DNA of 64,000 nt, taken from positions 64,001-128,000 of the forward strand of contig JAUIES010000002.1 in the NCBI GenBank assembly GCA_030429705.1, in the 5' to 3' direction. Positions within the stretch are counted from its first letter, which is position 1. Each line of letters starts with the position of its first letter. The notes beneath the pieces are model-generated. The model was not told where the DNA came from. It was given only the letters and a program-made list of their open reading frames with translations, and searched no databases. Below are positions 26,483-35,789 of the stretch, one piece after another. This stretch comes from Phycisphaerae bacterium (GTDB taxonomy: Bacteria > Planctomycetota > Phycisphaerae > Phycisphaerales > UBA1924). A program made the translations under genes and the position numbers.

Positions 26483-28555
26483 TTACGGGCAACCCGCTGC
26501 GAAGAGACCGAGATAGATCTGGACATCAAAGAAGTTCCACATGTTGTCTTCGTTCATGTCCGCCGTGGGATCCATCGCCGTGAAATCACCCAGGAAATCG
26601 AGCACATCAAAGAAGTCGAGCATGCCATCCACGATGCGATCAGGAATGCACACATCGGGTGCAGCGCTCAAGTTCACATACTGCGTGCCATCGATCAGGT
26701 TGAAGTCGATAAGGCTGACTTCGCCGAGGTTGTCGGCTGCTGGCAAGCCGCCGATGACCTGGTTTGAAACGAAGTCGAAACCGCCACTGACGATCCAGCC
26801 TGCGAGCAGAATATCCTGCGTGCCGTCCCAACCGAGTTCGGTCAGATCGACGCAGATTTCAACGCCGGTGTTGACATCAGCCGCTCCAGCCGCACTCGAT
26901 TCAGAAACGCCGGCGACATTTGAGTTATCGATCGAAGTCTGCACGAGGCCAGCTGCAGGCACATCGCTCGGATCAGCAGCGCCGGTCAGAATATCAAGCC
27001 CAAGGAGCGCTGAAGCACGCGGGCCGTAGTTTGAATACAGGTTGGAAAGGAATCCGTCCTGCAGGTCAAACTGCGAACCGGAGAAGTCCATCACCTCGAC
27101 TGCATCGACAACCGGGTTGCCCTGGCCGTCTGTAACATGCCCGCCGAAGTATGAGCCATAGTCAGCGTTGAGAGCAAAGAACGGATCGGTAATCGTTCCA
27201 TTCGTGCGAAGGACCGCGCAGTCGGTGAAGTTCTGCAGATTGCCCGAGCCGCCGTCAACACCGTTGTTGACATTGATCCAGAAATCGGCTTCAAACCCGG
27301 TATCGAAAACCAGATCGGCATGGCGGTTCAAGCCGTTAAAACTGATGTCCACATTGTCATTGCGAAGCGTCCCCTGTCCGCCCGGTGCGCAGTCAATGAA
27401 CAGGCTCAGCTTGTTGTAGTTCGACTCCATGTTGCCACCGATGAAGATGTACAACTTCCCATTGACAGTGTCGATATATGAACGGACATTGTCCAGTTCC
27501 GAGCCATAGCCCCAGTTCGCATCCGGTGCGACCGGCGACGCCAGCGAGGGCGAACCAATCACGCCGACCGTGTTGGAGTTGTCATTGCCAAGGCTGTGCC
27601 CATTGAGGATCGCGCCCGCGTTCGCTGAGCCGTACCCGGCAAGCGAGCCCTGATCGTCGATCGTACCAGACAGCGAACCTGTCCACAGACGCGGGACATT
27701 CGGGGTGGTCCCGTCGTCATCGTCGTCATTCCATGAGTCGGCTGAGACAACAAAGTCTGCACCGAACCCCGCATCAAAGACGAGCCCTGACATGCCGTTG
27801 ACAATAAACCCGCCGTCGCCAGCTCCACCGGTGAGCGTTGTGTCACCCGTTCCACCGTTGTTGTCAGTGTCGAGGTACAGGTCGATCGCATTGCCGTTGT
27901 ACTCAAGATTGCCCGCGATGAAGATGTACAGGTTGACACCATCAGTTGCGACATACACCGCGTCGATTTCTGAGCCGCCGCCATTCGGACCAGCGCCATC
28001 GACGGTGCCGTCAGTTTCGTTGCCAAAACCGGTGTAGTTGGTCTGCAGGAACTGCGCCGCGCCGTAGTTGACATCAAGCGTGCCGTCGACCACAATCGCG
28101 CCTTCGGTCGCCATGAATGTGGCGTGTTGCGTTCCGCCCATCGCGGTGAAGTCAGGTGAGCCGCCGATATTGCTGGTGTCGATCGCAAGATCACCAGCAT
28201 GAATGATCTGGTTGGACATGAATGTCCGGTCGCCCGAGTTTACCCAGCCGGCCATCTTGAACGGCGTGGTCCCGCCCGATGACTCCAGTGCTCCGCCGAT
28301 TGCTGTGAGGGGAATACAGATCTCGACACCGGTGGTCACATCGCCGGGGGGGTCACCAAAGTCGCCGCCGGTGAATTCGCCAGCCTCGTTATCGCCGAAC
28401 CCGGTCGGCTGATTCTGCGCCCACAGCACATCGCTGTAGAACGAGCCCTCGGTCCCTTCATCAAAGACACCGTCGATGGTGGGCTGTGCAACCGCCAGGC
28501 CCGCAATTGATGCGAGCACCCCGGCACAATATACACGCTTCAAATCGTTCATCAT
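26483..28555 (-). CDS. Large secreted protein with internal duplication and dockerin-like C-terminus
   Basis: A 690-residue protein with a signal peptide (VLASIAGLAVA) and many Asp/Gly-rich strands. Segments GVNLYIFIAGNLEYNGNAI and GKLYIFIGGNMESNYNKL are related, as are CIPLTAIGG...MAGWVNSGDRTFMSNQ near the front and CVDLTELGW...LAGWIVSGGFDFVSNQ near the end, so the body contains duplicated modules. The C-terminus has the MLDFFDVLDFLGDF and WNFFDVQIYLGLFAAGCP pair. The start at the first of two ATGs has GGAG six bases upstream. Function unknown; surface or secreted. It has its own terminator and is divergent from the next pseudopilin gene. Confidence 0.72.
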   Translation of the reverse strand: MMNDLKRVYCAGVLASIAGLAVAQPTIDGVFDEGTEGSFYSDVLWAQNQPTGFGDNEAGEFTGGDFGDPPGDVTTGVEICIPLTAIGGALESSGGTTPFKMAGWVNSGDRTFMSNQIIHAGDLAIDTSNIGGSPDFTAMGGTQHATFMATEGAIVVDGTLDVNYGAAQFLQTNYTGFGNETDGTVDGAGPNGGGSEIDAVYVATDGVNLYIFIAGNLEYNGNAIDLYLDTDNNGGTGDTTLTGGAGDGGFIVNGMSGLVFDAGFGADFVVSADSWNDDDDDGTTPNVPRLWTGSLSGTIDDQGSLAGYGSANAGAILNGHSLGNDNSNTVGVIGSPSLASPVAPDANWGYGSELDNVRSYIDTVNGKLYIFIGGNMESNYNKLSLFIDCAPGGQGTLRNDNVDISFNGLNRHADLVFDTGFEADFWINVNNGVDGGSGNLQNFTDCAVLRTNGTITDPFFALNADYGSYFGGHVTDGQGNPVVDAVEVMDFSGSQFDLQDGFLSNLYSNYGPRASALLGLDILTGAADPSDVPAAGLVQTSIDNSNVAGVSESSAAGAADVNTGVEICVDLTELGWDGTQDILLAGWIVSGGFDFVSNQVIGGLPAADNLGEVSLIDFNLIDGTQYVNLSAAPDVCIPDRIVDGMLDFFDVLDFLGDFTAMDPTADMNEDNMWNFFDVQIYLGLFAAGCP

Positions 28556-28924
28556 GTTGATCTCCCTCAGAAAATGATTGGTTTGACCTTCAACGACACC
28601 GCCGCAATGGCTGTCGTGTCGATCACCGCAGACGGTTGCACTCCACCGCAACCGAATCCGGTCTTGTGACGAAACAGATGAATGGTAGCAGGACCACGCC
28701 AATTGTCATAGCAGATTCATGACACGCAACACAGAAAGGTTCGTCAAATAGCGACCCTGGCACGCTTTGCACGCAGGCAGCTGGGTCTGATCCACGATTC
28801 GCGGTTGATCCATTTTCGAGAAGCGATATCATATAGATTGAGACCAGAAGGTGTTGGCGTGGCTTCATTCGAGGCGTTCGCAATCAGCCGACCGCAAGGC
28901 AGAGCAATGAAAGAAGGACCTGAC
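28556..28924. other. 369-base divergent intergenic region
   Basis: Separates the minus-strand dockerin gene and the plus-strand pseudopilin. I see no gene in it. It must contain promoters for both directions; one candidate for the plus direction is given separately. Confidence 0.5.
28805..28832 (+). promoter_or_regulatory. Candidate sigma-70-type promoter of the pseudopilin gene
   Basis: TTGATC (28805-28810), a 16-base spacer and TATCAT (28827-28832) match the -35 and -10 consensus at four and five of six positions. The predicted start of transcription lies about 85 bases before the ATG of the gene at 28925. Confidence 0.4.
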
Positions 28925-29923
28925 ATGAACCGTCCGACACGATCCAAGAACGCGTTCACACTCATCGAGTTGTTGGTGGTTATTGCGATTATCGCACTTC
29001 TTATCGGCATCCTGCTCCCGGCCCTGTCCAAAGCCAGACGCGCCGCTCAGGTCGCGACATGCCTCTCCAACACCCGTCAGGTGTCGCTCATGATGAACGG
29101 GTACTCGAACGACAATCAGGACTGGTACCCGCTCTTGCCATTTAACGCGACCGCCGAAGCAGCATGGCGACGCCCGCGCGTGCCCAATAACCCCGGTGCC
29201 GGGCCGTATCTCACCAATCAACACATTTATGGCGGTGTCGCGGGTCTGTTCAGCACCTATCAAATCGGTGATGGCGTAGCCGGTACGCCGCCTACAGGTG
29301 ACGCTGGTCATTGGGGCTCGCTCGTTCCCGGTCAGGGTTTTGTCGTCGGGGCCTATGTCAATGGCAACACCTCGCCGCTCCTTGCAACTTACAGCGACGG
29401 CTTCGAAATGCTCAAGTGTGCGTCAGACAAAGAGACCATCTACTGGGGTCGGTTCTATGGCTCGCAGGAGACTCGGCTTGAATCGGCCGTCAACGCTGGT
29501 CGGCTCAAGTTCCCGCAGGCGCCGGGGGGGTCGGAAGATGTCATCGGCTACAACATCAGTTACATGTACATCGCCGGCTTCAAGGCCTACGACTCGCAGA
29601 TCCTGAGCCCCGCGCCGCTGTGGGGCGATGAAACCCAGGCATCCGATGTGGGCACCAACTCGTTCTATGGCAACGATGCCGACGCCGAGTATGCCGGGCT
29701 CACGATCCAGGGCGACAACCAGCATCGCAGTTACGCCAAGGGCGACAACCATGGCGACGACGGCGGCAACTGGGCCTTCACCGACGGCCACGCGTCGTTC
29801 TTCACCGAGAGCGTGCACGAAGTGTTCTTCGAAACACCAGAGCCCGGCGAGCCGCCGCGCAACGCGCAGAGCATCAACTCGATCAATCCGTACCGCAGTT
29901 ATCTCGTGCAGACCATCGACTGA
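28925..29923 (+). CDS. Stand-alone pseudopilin-like protein
   Basis: A 332-residue protein with a prepilin leader MNRPTRSKNA and the helix FTLIELLVVIAIIALLIG, then a globular part. Near the end SYAKGDNHGDDGGNWAFTDGHASFF gives the H...G...DG pattern of planctomycete pseudopilin-like families. Its first 24 mature residues are nearly identical to those of the protein at 17162-18034, while the globular parts differ. The ATG at 28925 has AAGGA about seven bases upstream. Probably processed by the same peptidase as GspG-K; function unknown. Confidence 0.8.
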   Translation: MNRPTRSKNAFTLIELLVVIAIIALLIGILLPALSKARRAAQVATCLSNTRQVSLMMNGYSNDNQDWYPLLPFNATAEAAWRRPRVPNNPGAGPYLTNQHIYGGVAGLFSTYQIGDGVAGTPPTGDAGHWGSLVPGQGFVVGAYVNGNTSPLLATYSDGFEMLKCASDKETIYWGRFYGSQETRLESAVNAGRLKFPQAPGGSEDVIGYNISYMYIAGFKAYDSQILSPAPLWGDETQASDVGTNSFYGNDADAEYAGLTIQGDNQHRSYAKGDNHGDDGGNWAFTDGHASFFTESVHEVFFETPEPGEPPRNAQSINSINPYRSYLVQTID

Positions 29924-30070
29924 TCGAGTCACCTCCAGTGATGACAGCATGATCTTGCGTTCACACGCCGACTCAATCGCGGGCATCGCGCGGGTGATGA
30001 AGATTCTCGACTAGTGCGAGCTCAATTGCAACCGAATCAGTCTTTGAAATCGGTGGCAGAGGTCAGTGGT

Positions 30071-30817
30071 TCAGGACTCTGCGTCACCGCAGCCTTCGGG
30101 TTCAACCCCTGCGGCTTCGTCGGCAATGATTCGTTCGGCGTGAGAGTTCAACTCACGAAGGTGGAACACCATACCGACAACAAACAGAAGTGAGAATGCG
30201 ACGAATCCCAATACGGTCCGTATTTCTAGTGAGACCGAATCCCGTATGAGCCGGTTCACGATGAGAATACTCATCATTCCACCCACAGAGACGACGATGA
30301 TGAACCATGCTTTCTTGGGCGGGATGCGTTGTTTCAGGCCCATGCACCCAGAGGCAGCATTGACGACACGAAAAACTTCGGGAGGGGGAAGTGCTCGAAC
30401 CGCTGGCACGAGTCGCTTGACGAACTTGGTTTGCACATCATCCGGCCATGTGGTTTCGGCCTCGTTTCCGTTGCATCGCGCGTGGCCGCGAGCTGCCAAA
30501 ACGGCTTCGATGCATCGGGTCATGTCGCGCTTGTACAACACGCGGCGGACGAGATTGCCGAACAGAAGCGACAGCAAGAACTCGGCCCCGATGAACAACA
30601 GCACGAAGTGCCACGGCAACAGAATGATGGCCGCGATCAGCAAGCCGAGTTGGAATATGCCGATGGCGATGGTCTTCACAGCGAGTGGCGAACGCCACAA
30701 CGGCCGGCGCCAAGCGAGCGACCAGGCATTCTGAATGACCAGTTCGGCCTCACCGGCCTCAAGACCGTCGAGCATCGGATACTGATCAGGTTGCAGCCAT
30801 CGCAGTTGGCGCGGCAT
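30071..30817 (-). CDS. Unknown membrane protein with four hydrophobic segments
   Basis: A 248-residue protein I do not recognise. Two adjacent helices (TIAIGIFQLGLLIAAIIL and FVLLFIGAEFLLSLLFG) and two later ones (AWFIIVVSVGGMMSILIV and VLGFVAFSLLFVVGMVF) suggest four membrane spans with a cytoplasmic loop of about 60 residues between the pairs. The loop carries two cysteines (RCIEAVLAARGHARC) and another Cys near ASGCMG. The ATG is supported by GAGAGGA seven bases upstream. It may be transcribed after the heptosyltransferase gene, 82 bases apart on the same strand. Confidence 0.65.
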   Translation of the reverse strand: MPRQLRWLQPDQYPMLDGLEAGEAELVIQNAWSLAWRRPLWRSPLAVKTIAIGIFQLGLLIAAIILLPWHFVLLFIGAEFLLSLLFGNLVRRVLYKRDMTRCIEAVLAARGHARCNGNEAETTWPDDVQTKFVKRLVPAVRALPPPEVFRVVNAASGCMGLKQRIPPKKAWFIIVVSVGGMMSILIVNRLIRDSVSLEIRTVLGFVAFSLLFVVGMVFHLRELNSHAERIIADEAAGVEPEGCGDAES

Positions 30818-30899
30818 GGTCGTCCTCTCGTGCGTGAACGAGTGAAGTATACAGGATGGCTGATCGATCACCGGTGACAGCCAACGATGGGCGTGTTTC

Positions 30900-31946
30900 T
30901 CAACTGCTCGACTCGGTCAGGATCTCATGATCCCAACGATTCATCACCGCCGCCGCGACTGCATCAACCGAGATCCGTTCCATCAGGCTCACGAGCGCGT
31001 CGTTCTTATGGTCGAGCGTGTCGCCCGGCTCGATGTGCTGGATGACATCCGCCTCGCGTTGATACGGGCCCACCTTGCTGACATCGGTCGGCCCGAAAAG
31101 CGCCACGGTAGGGCGGTCAAACCCGACCGCCATGTGCAGCGCCGCTGAGTCATTAGCGACCACCACCCGTGCCTGTTCGATGACCGCCATCAGCACACCG
31201 ATCCTTGTCTTGCCAACAAGATCGACGACACGATCGTCGGCTGCAAAAGGTTCCAGCAATGCTCGGCACTGTTCCCGTTCATCCGGGCCGCCCACGATGG
31301 TGACACGATCAACACCCGCTTCGAGCGCGCGCGTCGTGAGTTCGGCAAAGCGTTCGATCGGCCACCGCTTGGCAGCCCACCGACTCGTCGGAGCGAGCAC
31401 GAGTCCAGGCTCACCGCACAGTTGCATCGCTGCATCTCGGTCGGTATCACTTGTGTAGAGCCGCATATCGCGGACCGGATCAATCCCGGCAGCATCCAAG
31501 AGCCCCAGCATCCTGTCCACCGCGTGCAGCGATTTGTCGATGACATGCTTTTCGGTGTAGTGAAACCCCGCCCCCTCCTGCGCGTTGGCGTACCCTAGTC
31601 GCCACGGCGCTTTCGTCCCCCGAGCAATCAAGCCGCTTCGCAGCAATCCCTGAGCATCGACGACGAGGTCATAGTCATGCTGACGGACCGATTTCATCCA
31701 GCCCAGCACCTTGTCAAGCCGTAAAGAGCGCCCAAATCGGCCGAGTTCTTTGCGTGGAAACGGGATGGCCTTCCCGAGATTCGGGTGGGCCTTGATGGCT
31801 TCGACGAAACTGTCCTGCACCAGCCAATCGACCCGGGCATCAGGAAATGCCCGCTGAAGGCTCACCAGCACCGGGACTGATCGGCACACATCGCCGAGTG
31901 CACTGGGACGAATAAGCAGGATGTGTCGGGGATCGCGGGTAATCAT
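30900..31946 (-). CDS. Heptosyltransferase, GT9 family (WaaC/WaaF-like)
   Basis: Transfers ADP-heptose or a related sugar to the LPS core. The 348 residues show both GT-B halves: LLIRPSALGDVCRSVPVL (acceptor-side loop) and DYDLVVDAQGLLRSGLIA in the N-terminal domain, and TSRWAAKRWPIERFAEL, TIVGGPDEREQC and VVANDSAALHMAVGFDRPTVALFGPTD in the donor domain. The DAQGL.RS phrase and HAVDRML resemble WaaC more than WaaF. It fits with kdsD and the LptC/LptA-like gene elsewhere in the window: the organism makes an LPS with a core. It is divergent from the unknown secreted gene at 32036. Confidence 0.85.
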   Translation of the reverse strand: MITRDPRHILLIRPSALGDVCRSVPVLVSLQRAFPDARVDWLVQDSFVEAIKAHPNLGKAIPFPRKELGRFGRSLRLDKVLGWMKSVRQHDYDLVVDAQGLLRSGLIARGTKAPWRLGYANAQEGAGFHYTEKHVIDKSLHAVDRMLGLLDAAGIDPVRDMRLYTSDTDRDAAMQLCGEPGLVLAPTSRWAAKRWPIERFAELTTRALEAGVDRVTIVGGPDEREQCRALLEPFAADDRVVDLVGKTRIGVLMAVIEQARVVVANDSAALHMAVGFDRPTVALFGPTDVSKVGPYQREADVIQHIEPGDTLDHKNDALVSLMERISVDAVAAAVMNRWDHEILTESSS

Positions 31947-32035
31947 CCAACCTGTTTCCCGAATACATCAAAGAAGGGGGTCACAGCCCCCGTTCTCTGA
32001 ATAGGATCACGCGACCCAACGAAGGAGGAATACGC

Positions 32036-33919
32036 ATGGTATCGCACAAGGTATGGCACAAGAATACTCGTCTGCTCGGATTCATGTCAGCAACTTCGGT
32101 TCTCGCAGCAGCCGCTGTCGCCGAGGTGAAGCCGCTGTTTGTCATGGAGACGGCTCCATTGCGAGCGTTCGCACCTGATGACCTCGATGCTGGACTCATC
32201 CGCGCGATCGAGATGCTGCCCCTGCGTATTGAAGAACTCCCAAGCGAGATCCCCGGGTTTGAACAGCACTACGCCGCCATGGCATCGAGCATGCTCCGCA
32301 CCGCATCAGAACCAATGCGCTTCGCGGTCGTGCACGATTCGGACGCTGCCAATGGACCCACCATGGGCTATGGGCTCGTCATGAGTGTGCGCACAGCCGA
32401 TGAAGAAACCGCACTCAACATGCACAACCATTTGATGGCGGCCATTCAGCAAACCGGCGGCCCGGAACTGCGTGCGCATGACGCCGGATTCATGATGCTC
32501 GAAATGCCCGATGCCCCCCCGGTCCTCTTCGGCCCACAAGCAAACGGCGACGACTGGCACTATGAGTTGCGCCTGGCCTACGACGGCCCGTCCGCTGGGC
32601 TCATTGATGCCCCGGTTGATGGTACGGTTATGCGTATGTCGCTCGACCTGCGCACACTCGCGCCGGTCTTCAATATGGCCAAAATGCAGGCAGAGAATGA
32701 AGGAATAGATATCGCTGCCAGTCTGATGAGCGAACTTGAAAACGCCGGGCTTGCTGGCGAAAACGCACTGCGCATGAACATGGAGATGGGCTACACCGAC
32801 GATGGCTCGGTGACCCACGCCCGGATCGACAACCTCGGCGCCATGTGGTCGGCGTTTTCACTCCCGAGCGGCGCGATCAGTCGTTCGACCTTCAACCTGG
32901 TACCAGCCGACGCTGCCTCGGCGAAGTTCTCGCGTTTCGATCTCGAGATGATGCGCACCATGGTCGAAAAACTCGACCAATATGAAGTGCCCGCCTCGGA
33001 ATACCTCGACTACTTCAGTCAATCGACCGGCATCGACTTGTTTGCAGACATCATCGATCCGCTCGGCGGCGACGCGGTCATCTATTCATCTGACTCGACG
33101 GGTGGCGGCGGCTTCGCTTCGAGCGTTGTACTTATGCAGATCCGCGATCAGGAGCGCATGGCGCAGACCAATCAGAAACTCATCGACCTGACCAACATGG
33201 CGGCCATGATGGTGCCCATGGCCGGTCGCTACATCCGCATCGTCCCGTGGGAACACGATGACATGCAGATGTATTCGCTGCGTTTCCCAGGCATGCCCAT
33301 ACCGTTCGAACCGACCTTCACCTACGAGGGCGACTGGGCGATTTTCGCGTCAACACCGCAGGCGGCGGTCGCTGCGTGCCATCAGATCCGCGGCCACGGC
33401 GACGAAGGCCTCGGCTCGGTCCGCGCCTTCACAGATCATCTGCCCAAGGGTGACCTGTTCTCCGCATCATTCGTTGATTCAGATCGCGTGTTCCGTGATG
33501 GATATGGCACGGTTTCCATGATCGGATCAGGACTCTCCAACCTCGCTCGTTCACCCTGGGACCGCAACCGTGATCCTGGTTTGATTGTTCCTCCATACAA
33601 CGAACTCAAGGCAGCAGCCGTTCCGCTCGTCAGTTGGGCGCAGTGGGAAGGCGACGCGCTCGAAACCACTTCGGTCGGATCGCACTCCATGCTTGCGAAC
33701 TTGACCGTCGGTCTTGGTCGCATGGGCGGGGGCGGAGCAGCGTTCGGCATCATCCAGATGTTCGGAGCGCAAATGGCGCAGCAGCAGGGCTTCGGGATGA
33801 TCCCTGCGCCTGTACAGCCGCATGTCTTGACGAAAGGCGCGTCTTCCATTGATGCCTGGCTCACGCCGATGGGGCAGTTGACGCTCCTGATCGAAGCGAC
33901 GGCGAGCGAAGACGAGTAG
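32036..33919 (+). CDS. Unknown 627-residue secreted protein (DUF3352-like)
   Basis: Signal peptide MVSHK...SATSVLAAAAVA, then a long body with no motif I can name with certainty; the layout of mixed strands with FNMAKMQAENEG, DIIDPLGGDAVIYSS and WAIFASTPQAAVAACHQIR resembles DUF3352-like proteins of planctomycetes, many of which are annotated only as hypothetical. Methionine content is high (for example NMAAMMVPMAG). Strong ribosome site AAGGAGG before the ATG suggests high expression. It ends in a perfect terminator, so it is monocistronic. Confidence 0.7.
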   Translation: MVSHKVWHKNTRLLGFMSATSVLAAAAVAEVKPLFVMETAPLRAFAPDDLDAGLIRAIEMLPLRIEELPSEIPGFEQHYAAMASSMLRTASEPMRFAVVHDSDAANGPTMGYGLVMSVRTADEETALNMHNHLMAAIQQTGGPELRAHDAGFMMLEMPDAPPVLFGPQANGDDWHYELRLAYDGPSAGLIDAPVDGTVMRMSLDLRTLAPVFNMAKMQAENEGIDIAASLMSELENAGLAGENALRMNMEMGYTDDGSVTHARIDNLGAMWSAFSLPSGAISRSTFNLVPADAASAKFSRFDLEMMRTMVEKLDQYEVPASEYLDYFSQSTGIDLFADIIDPLGGDAVIYSSDSTGGGGFASSVVLMQIRDQERMAQTNQKLIDLTNMAAMMVPMAGRYIRIVPWEHDDMQMYSLRFPGMPIPFEPTFTYEGDWAIFASTPQAAVAACHQIRGHGDEGLGSVRAFTDHLPKGDLFSASFVDSDRVFRDGYGTVSMIGSGLSNLARSPWDRNRDPGLIVPPYNELKAAAVPLVSWAQWEGDALETTSVGSHSMLANLTVGLGRMGGGGAAFGIIQMFGAQMAQQQGFGMIPAPVQPHVLTKGASSIDAWLTPMGQLTLLIEATASEDE

Positions 33920-33945
33920 TTGACGACTTGTCACATGACCACCAA

Positions 33946-33978
33946 GGCACCGACCAGTTCGCTGGTCGGTGCCTTTTT
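33946..33978 (+). terminator. Intrinsic terminator with UUCG loop
   Basis: A perfect 12-base-pair stem GGCACCGACCAG / CTGGTCGGTGCC around a TTCG tetraloop, followed by TTTTTA. It stands 26 bases after the stop of the 627-residue protein gene. Confidence 0.95.
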
Positions 33979-34018
33979 ATGCTGTGCCGTGTGTCGATCC
34001 GGCTGCAAGTGTCAACGG

Positions 34019-35701
34019 CTAATGTGAGAGAGCTCGAGCAACCTCATTCAAAGTTGTCTGCCCGGCGAGCACCTTGTCGAACCCATCCTGAATCAGGGTG
34101 GACAGGTCGCCATCGGCAAGCGCACGACGGGCGATATCTGGCGCGTTGCGGCGTTCCATGATCATGTCTCGCGTTGCTGCACTCAGAGTGAAGAGTTCAT
34201 ACACACCAACACGCCCACGATAACCCGTATTGCGGCACGACCGACAGCCGGTGCCTTTGAGTAACTGTCCCGACACCGGCATCACAAAACCCTGCGGAAT
34301 CGCTTCGTCGGTGGGGGAATAAGGCGTTGAACATTCTGGGCAGATTCGCCGTACCAGACGCTGCGCCATGATGCCTTCCACCGATGACGACACCAGGAAC
34401 GGTTCGACACCCATGTCCAGCAATCGGGTCGATGCGCCCGCTGCGTCGTTGGTGTGCAGCGTGCTAAACACGAGGTGACCGGTCAGGGAGGCCTGGACCG
34501 CGGTTTCCGCGGTTTCCTTATCGCGGATTTCGCCGATCATTACAACATCAGGGTCGTGGCGCAGAATCGATCGCAGTCCTGCAGCGAAAGACAACCCGGT
34601 CTTGGTGTTGACCTGGATCTGGTTGACACCGCCGACATTGTATTCGACCGGGTCTTCAACGGTGATGACTTTGACTTCGTCGGAGACAATGCGATTCAGA
34701 CTCGCGTACAGCGTGGTCGACTTACCCGAACCCGTCGGTCCGGTCACAAGCAGAATGCCGTGCGGCCGATTGATGAGTCCGTCCCACCGCGAGAGTACCG
34801 GGTTGGGCATGCCGAGGTCATTGAGTGACATCAACACCGCCGTCTTGCTCAAGACACGCAACACAACGCCTTCGCCGAACAGCATTGGGATGACGCTCAT
34901 GCGAAGATCAAATTCTTGCGGCGGGCCGTTCGCCGGGCGATGGCTGAATGTAATGCGACCATCCTGCGGGCGTCGCTTTTCAGCGATGTTCAGGCTCGCC
35001 ATAATCTTGAGTCGACTGACGATCGCATTGCCAAACCGGTTGATGGTGGTCGGCACATTCGCCCGTTGCAGGACACCATCGATGCGGTACCGCACGATCA
35101 GCTCATCTTCATAGGGTTCGATGTGCACATCGGTCGCTCGTTCTGAAACTGCTTCGACAAGCAAATCGTTGACCAACTTGATAACCGATGCTTCCTGTGC
35201 TTGTTCGATGTCATCAGCATCGCCACCGGTGACTTCAAGGTCTTCTTCGCGGTTGGTTGAAAGTTGGTCGAGCGTGTCACCGCCCACGCCATAGTGAGTG
35301 CGGATGAACTTGGTCAGTTCATCTTCGTCGGCAAGGACCAACTCGATCGAACACCCGGTCAGGAGACGCAGTTCGTCGAGTGCGGTGAGTTCGAATGGGT
35401 CACTCGTTGCGACTGTCAGTGTTCCATTGTGCCGATCAATCGGCACGCAACTCTGCTTGTAGACCAGTTTGGTCGGAAGAGTTTCAAGAACATGGCGGTC
35501 GGGCGAGAGCACGGTCAGATCAACCACCGGCATCTGAAACTGGTCGCCGAGCGCGTTGAGAACTTGTTGCGGCGAAACGAGACCGAGTCGCACCAGAACA
35601 CGATCGAGTCGCTCGCCGCTCTCCCGCTGCGCAGCGAGGGCCTCCTCAAGCTGCGCTCGAGTGATCAGCCCTTTCTCAACTAGAATCAGTCCAATGCCCA
35701 T
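34019..35701 (-). CDS. gspE: Type II secretion / type IV pilus assembly ATPase
   Basis: A 560-residue hexameric ATPase that powers pseudopilus assembly from the cytoplasmic face. The N-terminal MshEN/GspE-N domain (GLILVEKGLITRAQLEEAL, then LTVATSDPFELTALDELRL) binds the GspL partner. The core has Walker A GPTGSGKSTT, Asp box VITVEDPVEY, Walker B DVVMIGEIRDKETAETA and the His box LSTLHTNDAA. A zinc-binding CPEC...CRSC insert lies near residue 460-490. It is encoded on the opposite strand from the gspF-D operon, with a PTPS-like gene and a GPx gene between. GspE and PilB are not always separable by sequence; gspF-K nearby favour GspE. Confidence 0.93.
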   Translation of the reverse strand: MGIGLILVEKGLITRAQLEEALAAQRESGERLDRVLVRLGLVSPQQVLNALGDQFQMPVVDLTVLSPDRHVLETLPTKLVYKQSCVPIDRHNGTLTVATSDPFELTALDELRLLTGCSIELVLADEDELTKFIRTHYGVGGDTLDQLSTNREEDLEVTGGDADDIEQAQEASVIKLVNDLLVEAVSERATDVHIEPYEDELIVRYRIDGVLQRANVPTTINRFGNAIVSRLKIMASLNIAEKRRPQDGRITFSHRPANGPPQEFDLRMSVIPMLFGEGVVLRVLSKTAVLMSLNDLGMPNPVLSRWDGLINRPHGILLVTGPTGSGKSTTLYASLNRIVSDEVKVITVEDPVEYNVGGVNQIQVNTKTGLSFAAGLRSILRHDPDVVMIGEIRDKETAETAVQASLTGHLVFSTLHTNDAAGASTRLLDMGVEPFLVSSSVEGIMAQRLVRRICPECSTPYSPTDEAIPQGFVMPVSGQLLKGTGCRSCRNTGYRGRVGVYELFTLSAATRDMIMERRNAPDIARRALADGDLSTLIQDGFDKVLAGQTTLNEVARALSH

Positions 35702-35789
35702 CGGTCCCTTACCGTACCAGTATCCCGCGCCAAGGTGGCATGAAAAAGCGTCACGAATGCGTCACATGCATGGATCGAGTCTCGAATTC

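Noticed and set aside
31976-31991. Small GGGGG/CCCCC hairpin between the heptosyltransferase and the 32036 gene
   Set aside because: A 5-base stem without T-run; it is too weak and lies where promoters are expected.
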